From: an uncultured Prevotellaceae bacterium
GTDB lineage: Bacteria; Bacteroidota; Bacteroidia; Bacteroidales; Bacteroidaceae
DNA length: 64,000 nucleotides
Assembly (NCBI GenBank): GCA_900314655.1
Contig: OMWC01000010.1
Location: 40,247 to 104,246 of the forward strand
Direction of reading: 5' to 3'
Under the pieces are notes generated by a model. The model had not been told where the DNA came from. It worked only from the letters and a program-made list of their open reading frames with translations, and made no database searches. Position numbers and translations under genes: made by a program. Of this stretch, positions 28,731 to 38,238 are shown one piece after another (the stretch's first letter is position 1; each line of letters opens with the position of its first letter).

Positions 28731-29339
28731 ATGAAGGAAACCAAAACAAACCTGTTCAGATTCATCTTCATTCTGTTCTTTGCGATGTCGATTCTCTCGG
28801 CCACATCGTGCAACACCAAGAAAGAAGCCAAGGAAGCGCCCACGACAGAGACCAAAGCCGAGGAAAAGGCAGAAGCCGAAGCCGTTCCAGCAGACATGAA
28901 AGCCATCACGGAAATGGGTTGCAGCTTCTACTGTCCTAACGAAATGGAACAGATGAAAGATTTTGACGGAAACGTAAACAAGGAAGAAGGTAGCGGATTT
29001 CTCACCGTGGGAGGCAAACCGAGTTTCACGGATGCCATCAACTATGAAGTGAAGACCATTGACAAGCCGCTGACAAAGAAAGACATGGAGGAAGGTTTCA
29101 AGCAGATTTCCGCAGGCGAAAAAGGGAAAATCACGAAGAAGGAAATCACTGAGAACAGCATGTATTTTGAGACGGTTACGGAAAAGCCCGAAATGGGTCC
29201 CAAACCCGTCAATACTGCCACCCGCATCCTTGCCAAAGGCACGATGACCTTGATGGTGACGGTATCCTGGCAGGATGATCCTCAAGGTATCATCTCGAAA
29301 AGCAAGGACACCATCCTCAAGTCGATGAAGATAGAATAA
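28731..29339 (+). CDS. Putative lipoprotein of unknown function
   Basis: A 202-residue protein with a lipoprotein signal: hydrophobic FIFILFFAMSIL followed by SATSC, where Cys would be lipidated. A Glu/Ala/Lys-rich linker (about 28-55) leads to a globular domain with MGCSFYCPNEMEQM, FLTVGGKPSFTDAINYEV and ATRILAKGTMTLMVTVSW. I do not recognise the domain. The ATG is preferred to an upstream in-frame ATG because it opens the signal peptide. Single gene with its own promoter; it converges with the small membrane-protein gene. Confidence 0.85.
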   Translation: MKETKTNLFRFIFILFFAMSILSATSCNTKKEAKEAPTTETKAEEKAEAEAVPADMKAITEMGCSFYCPNEMEQMKDFDGNVNKEEGSGFLTVGGKPSFTDAINYEVKTIDKPLTKKDMEEGFKQISAGEKGKITKKEITENSMYFETVTEKPEMGPKPVNTATRILAKGTMTLMVTVSWQDDPQGIISKSKDTILKSMKIE

Positions 29340-29351
29340 ACTCTCGGCTAA

Positions 29352-29480
29352 CTATGTGAAAAGATAGTACAAAACAGCAAGCGCAATAACCAACAGGATG
29401 GCCAGCGGACCTATACCGTTGCCGGAGTTCAGTTTGGGGGTAGGATCGTGATGAAAGCGTTCTCTATTAGCGTAACTCAT
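29352..29480 (-). CDS. 42-residue single-span membrane protein
   Basis: The protein begins MSYANRERFHHDPTPKLNSG and ends in one hydrophobic segment (IGPLAILLVIALAVLYYLFT), so it would be a C-terminally anchored membrane peptide with a basic, His-containing cytoplasmic head. I know no family for it. Support comes from a full Bacteroidota promoter 32 nt upstream (29512-29542) and from the gap between the convergent lipoprotein gene and the ABC-F gene, which is otherwise unexplained. The frame is open upstream to 29624, but the longer form would include the promoter. Confidence 0.6.
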   Translation of the reverse strand: MSYANRERFHHDPTPKLNSGNGIGPLAILLVIALAVLYYLFT

Positions 29481-29511
29481 AGTCAAGGAGGTTCTATAAT
29501 TTTTTCTATTG

Positions 29512-29542
29512 CAAAGATACGAAAGAATTATGGAACCTCCAA
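29512..29542 (-). promoter_or_regulatory. Promoter of the 42-residue membrane protein
   Basis: Minus strand: TTTG with TTG at 29540-29542, a 20-nt spacer, then TATCTTTG at 29512-29519. Confidence 0.72.
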
Positions 29543-29589
29543 ATCTTGGACGGGCTAAAATGGCAAAATTCAATTGAGCCATCATTTTA

Positions 29590-29621
29590 TTTGGGGATGT
29601 CGGAAAAAATGTGTACCTTTG
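29590..29621 (+). promoter_or_regulatory. Promoter of ABC-F gene
   Basis: TTTG at 29590-29593, 20 nt, then TACCTTTG at 29614-29621, 36 nt upstream of the start. Probably also serves grpE-dnaJ-folC. Confidence 0.75.
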
Positions 29622-29654
29622 CACCCCAAAATTATATTAATAAGGTATTAGTAA

Positions 29655-31271
<1,617 letters not shown>

Positions 31272-31351
31272 TGTATTTAGAGTTTAGATTTCTGAGTTTT
31301 GGCACGGAATTTGTTATGAAACTGTTCAGAAACAAAAAACGCAAAAAGATT

Positions 31352-31948
31352 ATGGACGAAAAGAAAATCAACATCGAAGGAGAAGAAGAGGTAAAGCAGA
31401 ACGCTGAAGCCTCTGAAGAAACTATAGTGAATGAAGAAAAGACCAGCGAGAACATAGAGAACGCGCAGGCTGAAGAAGTGGCAGAAGCAGAGGAGAAAGA
31501 CCCGCTGGAGGCCGCTCAGGAAGAGATTGCTCACTTGAAGGAGCAGATGCTCTATAAGGCTGCCGAATTTGACAACTACCGCAAGCGCACCATCAAGGAG
31601 AAAGCCGAACTGTTGCTCAATGGTGCCGAAAAGACTGTGGTAGCCGTGCTGCCTGTGCTCGACGATATGGAACGTGCCATTGCCGAAGGCAAGAAGACAG
31701 ACGATCCCGAGGTGCTGCGCGAAGGCATGGAACTCATCTACCAGAAGTTTATCAAGGTGCTGGAAGGCCTTAATGTGAAAGCCATCGACACCACCGACAA
31801 GGATTTCGACGTAGATATGCATGAGGCCATCGCCATGGTTCCGGGTATGGGTGACGACAAGAAAGGTAAGGTCATCGACTGTGTGCTGACAGGCTACACA
31901 CTGAACGACAAAGTAATCCGTCACGCCAAAGTGGCAGTCGGCCAATAA
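31352..31948 (+). CDS. grpE: Nucleotide exchange factor GrpE
   Basis: GrpE releases ADP from DnaK. From ATG at 31352 it has 198 residues: a long acidic leader (EEEVKQNAEASEE...), the coiled-coil helix (about 55-100, LKEQMLYKAAEFDNYRKRT), then the four-helix and beta-wing region ending PGMGDDKKGKVIDCVLTGYTLNDKVIRHAKV, in part quoted as VLTGYTLNDKVIRHAKV. Earlier in-frame starts exist at 31268 (GTG) and 31316 (ATG, leader MKLFRNKKRKKI); the 31352 start is preferred because GrpE usually begins with the acidic tail. dnaJ follows after 49 nt. Confidence 0.93.
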   Translation: MDEKKINIEGEEEVKQNAEASEETIVNEEKTSENIENAQAEEVAEAEEKDPLEAAQEEIAHLKEQMLYKAAEFDNYRKRTIKEKAELLLNGAEKTVVAVLPVLDDMERAIAEGKKTDDPEVLREGMELIYQKFIKVLEGLNVKAIDTTDKDFDVDMHEAIAMVPGMGDDKKGKVIDCVLTGYTLNDKVIRHAKVAVGQ

Positions 31949-31997
31949 GAATCAGGAATTTCAGAACTACGAAGTTAATTAAGAGCAAAAAACAACA

Positions 31998-33173
31998 ATG
32001 GCGCAAAAGCGTGATTACTACGAGGTACTTGGCGTTGACAAGAAAGCCTCAGAAGATGAAATTAAGAAGGCCTACCGAAGGATAGCCATCAAATACCATC
32101 CCGACCGTCAACAAGGAAAATCGGAAGCTGAGCAGAAAGAAGCCGAAGAGAGATTCAAGGAGGCTGCTGAAGCTTACGACGTACTCCACGATCCGAAGAA
32201 ACGTGAAAGTTATGACCAATTTGGCTTCGATGGAGCCAAGATGGGCGGATTCGGAGGATTCGGCGGTGGCTCATTCTCAATGGACGACATTTTCTCCATG
32301 TTTGGCGATGTATTCGGTGGCCGCGGCGGATTCGGTGGGTTTAGCGGATTCGGTGGCGGTGCTCAGCGCCAGCAGCACAGAGGAAGTGACCTGCGTCTGA
32401 AGGTACGCCTTTCACTTCAGGAGGTAGCCACAGGTTGCACCAAGAAGTTCAAGGTTCGTAAGGACGTGACCTGCACGCATTGTCATGGTACGGGTGCAGA
32501 AGGTGGAAGCGGAACGGAAACATGTCCAACCTGCCACGGCCAAGGCTATGTAATACGCACCACGCAGAGCCTTTTCGGCATGATGCAAAGCCAAAGCATT
32601 TGCCCTAACTGTCACGGTGAAGGCACCATCATCAAGAACAAGTGCCATGAGTGTAACGGCGAGGGTGTCGTCAAAGGCGAGGAAGTTGTGGAAATCAATA
32701 TACCAGCAGGTGTTGCCGAAGGTATGGTGGTCAACGTGCCCGGAAAAGGTAATGCCGGTAAGCACAATGGAATAAACGGCAATATCCAGGTATATATCGA
32801 GGAAGAAAAGAATGACACCTTCGTTCGTGACGGTCAGGACGTGATCTACAACCTGCTACTCGACTTCCCGACGGCGGCGCTGGGCGGACAAGTGGACATC
32901 CCAACTATCGACGGCCAAAAGGTGAAAATCAAGATAGAACCTGGCACTCAGCCTGGCAAGACACTACGTTTGCGCGGAAAGGGCATTCCCGCCGTCAAAG
33001 GCTATGGCGGAGGTATGGGCGACTTGGTGGTAAACATCAGTGTTTACGTGCCCAAGACACTTAGCCGCGAAGAAAAGGAAATGCTAGAAAAGATGCAACA
33101 AAGCGACAATTTCAAGGGTGACAATATGACACGCAAGAGCATCTTCGAAAGATTCCGCAATTATTTCTCATAA
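31998..33173 (+). CDS. dnaJ: Chaperone protein DnaJ
   Basis: DnaJ delivers substrates to DnaK and stimulates its ATPase. The 391 residues contain the J domain (1-72) with HPD in [10 protein letters not shown], a Gly/Phe-rich segment (about 82-125), four zinc repeats ([32 protein letters not shown]) and the two C-terminal beta domains. Type I DnaJ of normal length. Co-transcribed with grpE; dnaK is not in the window. Confidence 0.97.
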   Translation: MAQKRDYYEVLGVDKKASEDEIKKAYRRIAIKYHPDRQQGKSEAEQKEAEERFKEAAEAYDVLHDPKKRESYDQFGFDGAKMGGFGGFGGGSFSMDDIFSMFGDVFGGRGGFGGFSGFGGGAQRQQHRGSDLRLKVRLSLQEVATGCTKKFKVRKDVTCTHCHGTGAEGGSGTETCPTCHGQGYVIRTTQSLFGMMQSQSICPNCHGEGTIIKNKCHECNGEGVVKGEEVVEINIPAGVAEGMVVNVPGKGNAGKHNGINGNIQVYIEEEKNDTFVRDGQDVIYNLLLDFPTAALGGQVDIPTIDGQKVKIKIEPGTQPGKTLRLRGKGIPAVKGYGGGMGDLVVNISVYVPKTLSREEKEMLEKMQQSDNFKGDNMTRKSIFERFRNYFS

Positions 33174-33191
33174 AAGTTTCTGCTCTTTGGT

Positions 33192-34439
33192 ATGAACTAC
33201 AAGGAAACCGTCAAGTACCTGTTCAACGTAGTACCGAGCTTTCAGAAAGTCGGTGCTGCTGGATACAAGGAAGGTCTGAGCAACACGCTGGCGCTGGATG
33301 AGCATTTCGGTCATCCCCACCGTAAGTTCAAGACCATCCATGTAGCAGGTACCAATGGTAAGGGTTCTTGCTCCCATACGCTGGCTGCAATGCTTCAGGA
33401 AACGGGATTGAAGGTCGGTCTCTACACCTCTCCGCACCTTGTAGATTTTCGTGAACGAATTCGAGTTAACGGAAAGTGTATCAGTCAGAAATACGTAATA
33501 GACTTCGTAAAGAATGAACGTGCATTCTTCGAGCCCCTCTCCCCATCCTTCTTTGAACTGACCACCGCTTTGGCATTCAAATATTTTGCCGAACAAAAGG
33601 TTGATATTGCCGTCATTGAAGTAGGGCTCGGCGGCCGTCTGGATTGTACGAACATCATTACGCCCGAAGTATCCGTCATCACGAATATCTCATTCGACCA
33701 CACTCAGTTCCTAGGTGACACCCTTGCAAAGATTGCCACCGAGAAAGCTGGTATCATCAAAGAAGGCATTCCCGTAGTAATCGGTGAAACCACATCGGAG
33801 ACCAAACCCGTTTTCGAAAGAATAGCCGCTGAGAAGAAGGCTCCCATTTATTTTGCCGAGGAGGGCTTGTGCTCCAATCAAATCTCAAGGCTCTCGAAGG
33901 AACTTCTCCCTCACTTCGAACTGAAAGGTATTTATCAGCAGAAGAATCTTCACACTATTCTGCAAGCGGCCGAGATTTTGCAGATTCCTCAGAATGCCAT
34001 CCGCAAAGGATTGGAGAACGTGTGCGAATCAACAGGGCTGATGGGCCGCTGGCAAACGCTTCAGAAACAACCACTCGTCATTTGCGACACAGGTCACAAT
34101 GTCGGCGGATGGGAATATCTTAGCCGTCAGATTGCCGAACAACCTTGCCGACAGTTGCGTATCGTTTTCGGTATGGTTGACGATAAAGATATTAACACCG
34201 TAATGGAAATGCTTCCCAGGAATGCCGTGTACTACTGGACACAAGCCAGCACAAAAAGAGCCATTCCGGCTGAGAAAGTGGCCCTTTGTGGCAATCAGCA
34301 CCACCTGAAGGGAACTATATATAATAATGTGGAAGCTGCCTACAAGCAAGCTCTAAAGGATGCCGGCAAGGATGATTTCGTGTTTGTGGGTGGCAGCAGT
34401 TACATCGTATCGGACTTGTTGGAAAAACTGAATTTTTAA
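33192..34439 (+). CDS. folC: Folylpolyglutamate synthase / dihydrofolate synthase
   Basis: FolC adds glutamate to dihydropteroate and to folates. The 415 residues show the Mur-ligase P-loop GTNGKGSCSHTLAAML (about 52-67), YTSPHLVDFRERI, DIAVIEVGLGGRLDCTN, the Mg-binding SFDHTQFLG and KAGIIKEG, and a C-terminal Rossmann-like domain with GHNVGG. It starts 18 nt after dnaJ and is probably the last gene of the unit. Confidence 0.95.
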   Translation: MNYKETVKYLFNVVPSFQKVGAAGYKEGLSNTLALDEHFGHPHRKFKTIHVAGTNGKGSCSHTLAAMLQETGLKVGLYTSPHLVDFRERIRVNGKCISQKYVIDFVKNERAFFEPLSPSFFELTTALAFKYFAEQKVDIAVIEVGLGGRLDCTNIITPEVSVITNISFDHTQFLGDTLAKIATEKAGIIKEGIPVVIGETTSETKPVFERIAAEKKAPIYFAEEGLCSNQISRLSKELLPHFELKGIYQQKNLHTILQAAEILQIPQNAIRKGLENVCESTGLMGRWQTLQKQPLVICDTGHNVGGWEYLSRQIAEQPCRQLRIVFGMVDDKDINTVMEMLPRNAVYYWTQASTKRAIPAEKVALCGNQHHLKGTIYNNVEAAYKQALKDAGKDDFVFVGGSSYIVSDLLEKLNF

Positions 34440-34477
34440 TTTTTAACTTTTCATTTTACATTTTACACGCGTTTCTT

Positions 34478-34508
34478 TTGGCTATCACAAAATTTTTAGG
34501 TAGTTTTG
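34478..34508 (+). promoter_or_regulatory. Promoter of galM-galK
   Basis: TTG at 34478-34480 within TTTTGG, a 20-nt spacer, TAGTTTTG at 34501-34508; 37 nt to the galM start. Confidence 0.75.
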
Positions 34509-34545
34509 CACCTAACAAGTTCTAACAACTAAAAACTTTGATATT

Positions 34546-35634
34546 ATGAGCACAACTGAAACACCAAGCCTCTGTGGTCTGAAAAGAGAAGATTTTCAGA
34601 CAACTATTAACGGGAAAAATACTGATTTATACATTCTGAAGAACAGCGCAGGCTATGAAGTAGCCGTGACAAACTACGGTGGCGCCATTGTTGCCATCAT
34701 GGTTCCCGACAAAGACGGCAACGTAGCTAATGTGATCCAAGGACACGACAACATCCAGGAGGTCATCAATTCCCCAGAGCCTTATCTTTCTACGCTGATT
34801 GGACGCTTCGGCAACCGTATTAAGGAAGGCAAGTTCCAATTGAACGGCAAGGAATATCAGCTGGCCATCAACAATGGTCCCAATGCCCTTCATGGAGGTC
34901 CTACAGGTTTCCATGCACGCGTATGGGATGCAAACCAAGTGAGCGACCACGCCATCGTACTGAAATACACAAGTTCTTATCTGGAGGAAAACTTCACGGG
35001 AGAAATGACAGTCTGGGTGGCCTACACATTCACCGACGACAACGAACTCGTGATCAAATACCAGGCAACGACCAACAAGAAGACCATAGTAAACCTCACA
35101 CATCACGCCTTCTTCTCCATTCAGGGTATTGCAGATCCTACTCCAGCCATCAACGACCAACTGCTTGAAATCAATGCCGATTTCTATCTTCCCATTGACG
35201 AGACATCCATTCCTACTGGTGAGATTCTGAAGGTGGCCGGAACTCCATTCGATTTCCGCACCCAGAAGACTGTAGGTCAGGATATTGATGCCGACAACGA
35301 ACAGATCAAGAATGGTGCCGGCTATGACCACTGCTTCGTACTCAACAAGCATGAAGTAGGCGAAATGACTTTTGCCGCACGTCTGGTGGAGCCCAATAGC
35401 GGACGCACGCTTGAAGTATATACAACTGAACCTGGAATGCAGGTCTATTCAGACAACTGGGCTACGGGCTACAAAGGACAGCACGGAGCCACCTTCCCAC
35501 GCCGTTCGGCTATCTGCTTCGAATGTCAGCACTTCCCCGATTCTCCCAACCGTCCATACTTCCCCAGCGTGGTGCTGAATCCTGGCGAGCAATACACCCA
35601 AAAGACCATTTACAAGTTCGGCGTTCAGAAATAA
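34546..35634 (+). CDS. galM: Aldose 1-epimerase (galactose mutarotase)
   Basis: Interconverts the anomers of galactose and other aldoses. The 362 residues carry the family core: TNYGGAIVAIMVPDKDGN, IGRFGNRIKEGKFQLNGKEYQL (quoted in part as GRFGNRIKEGKF), LHGGPTGFHARVWD, LTHHAFFS with the catalytic His, GYDHCFVLN, and the C-terminal EPGMQVYSDNW and PNRPYFPSVVL. No signal peptide, so cytoplasmic. The galK start is 34 nt downstream. A second, lipoprotein-type epimerase lies at 37046. Confidence 0.95.
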   Translation: MSTTETPSLCGLKREDFQTTINGKNTDLYILKNSAGYEVAVTNYGGAIVAIMVPDKDGNVANVIQGHDNIQEVINSPEPYLSTLIGRFGNRIKEGKFQLNGKEYQLAINNGPNALHGGPTGFHARVWDANQVSDHAIVLKYTSSYLEENFTGEMTVWVAYTFTDDNELVIKYQATTNKKTIVNLTHHAFFSIQGIADPTPAINDQLLEINADFYLPIDETSIPTGEILKVAGTPFDFRTQKTVGQDIDADNEQIKNGAGYDHCFVLNKHEVGEMTFAARLVEPNSGRTLEVYTTEPGMQVYSDNWATGYKGQHGATFPRRSAICFECQHFPDSPNRPYFPSVVLNPGEQYTQKTIYKFGVQK

Positions 35635-35668
35635 ATTGAGTATTAACTATAAAACAAATCATATTACT

Positions 35669-36835
35669 ATGGATATTGAATTCGTTAGAAGCAGATTTAT
35701 CAAGCATTTCGATGGTAAGACAGGTAAGATTTACCACTCTCCCGGACGTATCAACCTCATTGGTGAGCACACCGACTACAATGGAGGCTTTGTATTCCCA
35801 GGAGCAGTAGATTGCGGCATCATGGCTGAAATGCGTCCCAATGGAACTGAAGATACGATTATGGCCTATGCCATTGACCTGAAAGACCGTGTAGATTTTA
35901 AGTTGAGCGATCCCAACGGACCACGTGCAAGCTGGGCACGCTATATCTACGGTATCTCCAAGGAGATGCAGAAATTGGGCGTCCCTGTGAAGGGTTACAA
36001 CATTGCTTTTGCCGGTGATGTTCCCCTTGGAGCAGGAATGTCTTCGTCGGCAGCCATGGAAAGCTGCTTCGCATGCGGATTGAACGATCTCTTCGGCGAG
36101 AACAAGGTTTCCAAGTGGGACATCGTGCTCGCCGGACAGGCTACAGAACATAATTACTGTGGTGTGAACTGCGGTATCATGGACCAGTTTGCAAGTGTCT
36201 TCGGACAGGCAGGAAAACTGATGCGCTTGGATTGCCGCAGCCGTGAGTTTGAATACTATCCATTTGATCCTCAAGGATATAAACTTGTATTGCTCAACTC
36301 TTGCGTGAAGCACGAATTAGCAGGTTCACCCTATAACGACCGCCGTAACTCATGCGAGAACGTAGTGAAGCATATCGCAGCAAAGCATCCGGAAGGAAAG
36401 TTTGAGACTCTCCGCGACTGCACTTGGGAACAGCTTGAGGAAGTCAAGGACGAAGTTGGGAATGAAGACTACATCCGCGCCAAGTTTGTGCTCGGTGAGA
36501 AAGACCGTGTGCTGGCCGTTTGCGATGCTCTTGAAAAGGGCGACTACGAGACTGTAGGAAAGAAGATGTATGAGACTCACGAAGGTCTTTCCAAGGACTA
36601 CGAGGTGAGCTGCGAGGAACTTGATTTCCTGAATGACATCGCCAAGGAATGCGGCGTTACTGGCAGCCGAATCATGGGTGGTGGCTTTGGTGGTTGCACC
36701 ATCAACCTCGTCAAGGACGAACTCTATGACAGCTTCATCAAGACAGCCAAGGAGAAATACGCAGCCAAGTATGGCAAGGAGCCCAAGGTTTACAATGTTG
36801 TCATTGGCGACGGATCAAGGAAGGTCTCAGACTAA
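35669..36835 (+). CDS. galK: Galactokinase
   Basis: Phosphorylates galactose at C1, the first step of the Leloir pathway. From ATG 35669 it has 388 residues with the GHMP-kinase motifs SPGRINLIGEHTDYNGGFVFP cut here to GRINLIGEHTDYNGG, the ATP loop PLGAGMSSSAAME, GVNCGIMDQFAS with the catalytic Asp, and GSRIMGGGFGGCTI. The upstream in-frame ATG at 35636 would overlap the galM end and lacks family homology. galT and galE are not nearby. Confidence 0.96.
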   Translation: MDIEFVRSRFIKHFDGKTGKIYHSPGRINLIGEHTDYNGGFVFPGAVDCGIMAEMRPNGTEDTIMAYAIDLKDRVDFKLSDPNGPRASWARYIYGISKEMQKLGVPVKGYNIAFAGDVPLGAGMSSSAAMESCFACGLNDLFGENKVSKWDIVLAGQATEHNYCGVNCGIMDQFASVFGQAGKLMRLDCRSREFEYYPFDPQGYKLVLLNSCVKHELAGSPYNDRRNSCENVVKHIAAKHPEGKFETLRDCTWEQLEEVKDEVGNEDYIRAKFVLGEKDRVLAVCDALEKGDYETVGKKMYETHEGLSKDYEVSCEELDFLNDIAKECGVTGSRIMGGGFGGCTINLVKDELYDSFIKTAKEKYAAKYGKEPKVYNVVIGDGSRKVSD

Positions 36836-36878
36836 TAAGCAATAACAAACGATACGAAAGTATCTCAAGTAAAGACAC

Positions 36879-36916
36879 GAAGGAACGGAAAAACAACTTC
36901 CGTTCCTTCTTTTTTG
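36879..36916 (+). terminator. Rho-independent terminator of galM-galK
   Basis: A 12-bp stem GAAGGAACGGAA/TTCCGTTCCTTC with a 7-nt loop followed by six T. It separates the galactose unit from the arabinose operon. Confidence 0.9.
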
Positions 36917-36943
36917 TTTAAAAAGTGTCAAAAATACACCAAG

Positions 36944-37028
36944 AATAGCATTTTATGTTTAAAAACATAGTATCAAAAGTACAACTTAATGAGAAAAGTA
37001 GTAATTTTACACCCAATTAAATGCTATT
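36944..37028 (+). promoter_or_regulatory. Control region of the arabinose operon with paired inverted sites
   Basis: AATAGCATTT (36944-36953) and its exact complement AAATGCTATT (37019-37028) bracket a weak -7 box TAATTTTA (37002-37009). A palindrome TATGTTT-AA-AAACATA (36954-36969) adjoins the left site. With the box lacking its last G and no -33 TTG, this looks like a regulated promoter; the two 10-bp sites, 75 bp apart, are candidate operators for the Nudix regulator encoded at 40223. Operator function is inference. Confidence 0.5.
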
Positions 37029-37045
37029 ACAAACTATCAACAAAC

Positions 37046-38209
37046 ATGAAGCACTTTAAAAGTATTCTTTTAGGAGCCGGAATGGCAGCCATTCTGTTCT
37101 CTTCATGCTCTAATGAGCCGAAGTTGACCGCATCAGGACTCAATCCTGCTGCCTTCGACACAGTGATCAATGAAAAACCCGTGGCACTCTACACACTGAA
37201 GAATGCCAACGGTATGGAAGTGTGCATCACCAACTTCGGTGGTCGTATTGTTTCCATCATGGTGCCCGACAAGGACAACAAGCCTCAGGACGTAGTACTT
37301 GGTTTTGACAACATCAAGCAGTATGCCGACATCGAGAACTCCCCTTCCGATTTCGGTGCTGCCATTGGCCGCTACGCAAACCGCATCAAAAACGGTAAGA
37401 TCAACATTGACGGCAAGGAAATCCAATTGCCCCAGAACAACTTTGGCCATTGCCTCCATGGAGGTCCTACAGGCTGGCAGTATCAGGTGTATGAGGCCCA
37501 GCAGCCCGACGAGCACACACTCCAGCTGACCATGAAGAGTCCTGACGGCGACAACAACTTCCCTGGAAACGTGACCGCCGTTGTAACCTATCAGCTGAAG
37601 GACGACAACAGCATTGACATCGGCTATAGCGCCACTACGGATGCCAAGACCGTCATCAACATGACCAATCACAGCTACTTCAACCTGAGCGGCGATGCCA
37701 ACAAAAATATTGAGGACCACGTGCTCTATGTGAACTCCTACGTCTATACTCCGACCGACGACACCTATATGACCACTGGCGACACCGCTTGGGTGAAAGG
37801 AACTCCTATGGACTTCATGGAGCCTATCCCCGTGGGCAAGAACGTGAACAACTTCGACTATAAGCCTATCAAGAACGCCAATGGTTTCGACCACAACTGG
37901 TGCCTGGCATCCTATAGTAACGGCAAGGGTAACGACAAGCAGCTGGCAGCCAGCCTCTATTGTCCTTCAACCGGTATTCGCCTTGAGGTTTATACCAACG
38001 AACCTGGTATTCAGGTTTATTCAGGAAACTTCCTTGACGGCACACTCAAAGGAAAGAAAGGCATCGTCTATCAGAAGCATGCCGGTATCTGCCTGGAAAC
38101 TCAGAAATATCCTGACTCTCCCAACAAGAAGAACTGGCCCTCACCCTATCTGGAGCCTGGCCAGAAGTATTACTCACATTGTATCTTCAAGTTTGGAGTC
38201 GTAAAATAA
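37046..38209 (+). CDS. Aldose 1-epimerase lipoprotein, arabinose operon
   Basis: A 387-residue galactose-mutarotase-like protein with a lipoprotein signal (MKHFKSILLGAGMAAILFSSC), so it is exported and anchored. The epimerase core follows: ITNFGGRIVSIMVPDKDN, IGRYANRIKNGKI, LHGGPTGWQYQVY, MTNHSYFNLSG with the catalytic His, NGFDHNWCL and EPGIQVYSGNFLDG. As first gene of the arabinose operon it probably supplies the correct anomer to the symporter or acts on arabinose outside the inner membrane; the substrate is inferred from context. ATG at 37046 opens the signal peptide. Confidence 0.93.
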   Translation: MKHFKSILLGAGMAAILFSSCSNEPKLTASGLNPAAFDTVINEKPVALYTLKNANGMEVCITNFGGRIVSIMVPDKDNKPQDVVLGFDNIKQYADIENSPSDFGAAIGRYANRIKNGKINIDGKEIQLPQNNFGHCLHGGPTGWQYQVYEAQQPDEHTLQLTMKSPDGDNNFPGNVTAVVTYQLKDDNSIDIGYSATTDAKTVINMTNHSYFNLSGDANKNIEDHVLYVNSYVYTPTDDTYMTTGDTAWVKGTPMDFMEPIPVGKNVNNFDYKPIKNANGFDHNWCLASYSNGKGNDKQLAASLYCPSTGIRLEVYTNEPGIQVYSGNFLDGTLKGKKGIVYQKHAGICLETQKYPDSPNKKNWPSPYLEPGQKYYSHCIFKFGVVK

Positions 38210-38238
38210 ACGTCTAATCATCTATCTATAATCGCAAA

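Noticed and set aside
28607..28909. 101-residue N-terminal extension of the helicase
   Set aside because: It would cover a TATCTTTG box and overlap the divergent lipoprotein gene; family homology starts at the inner ATG.
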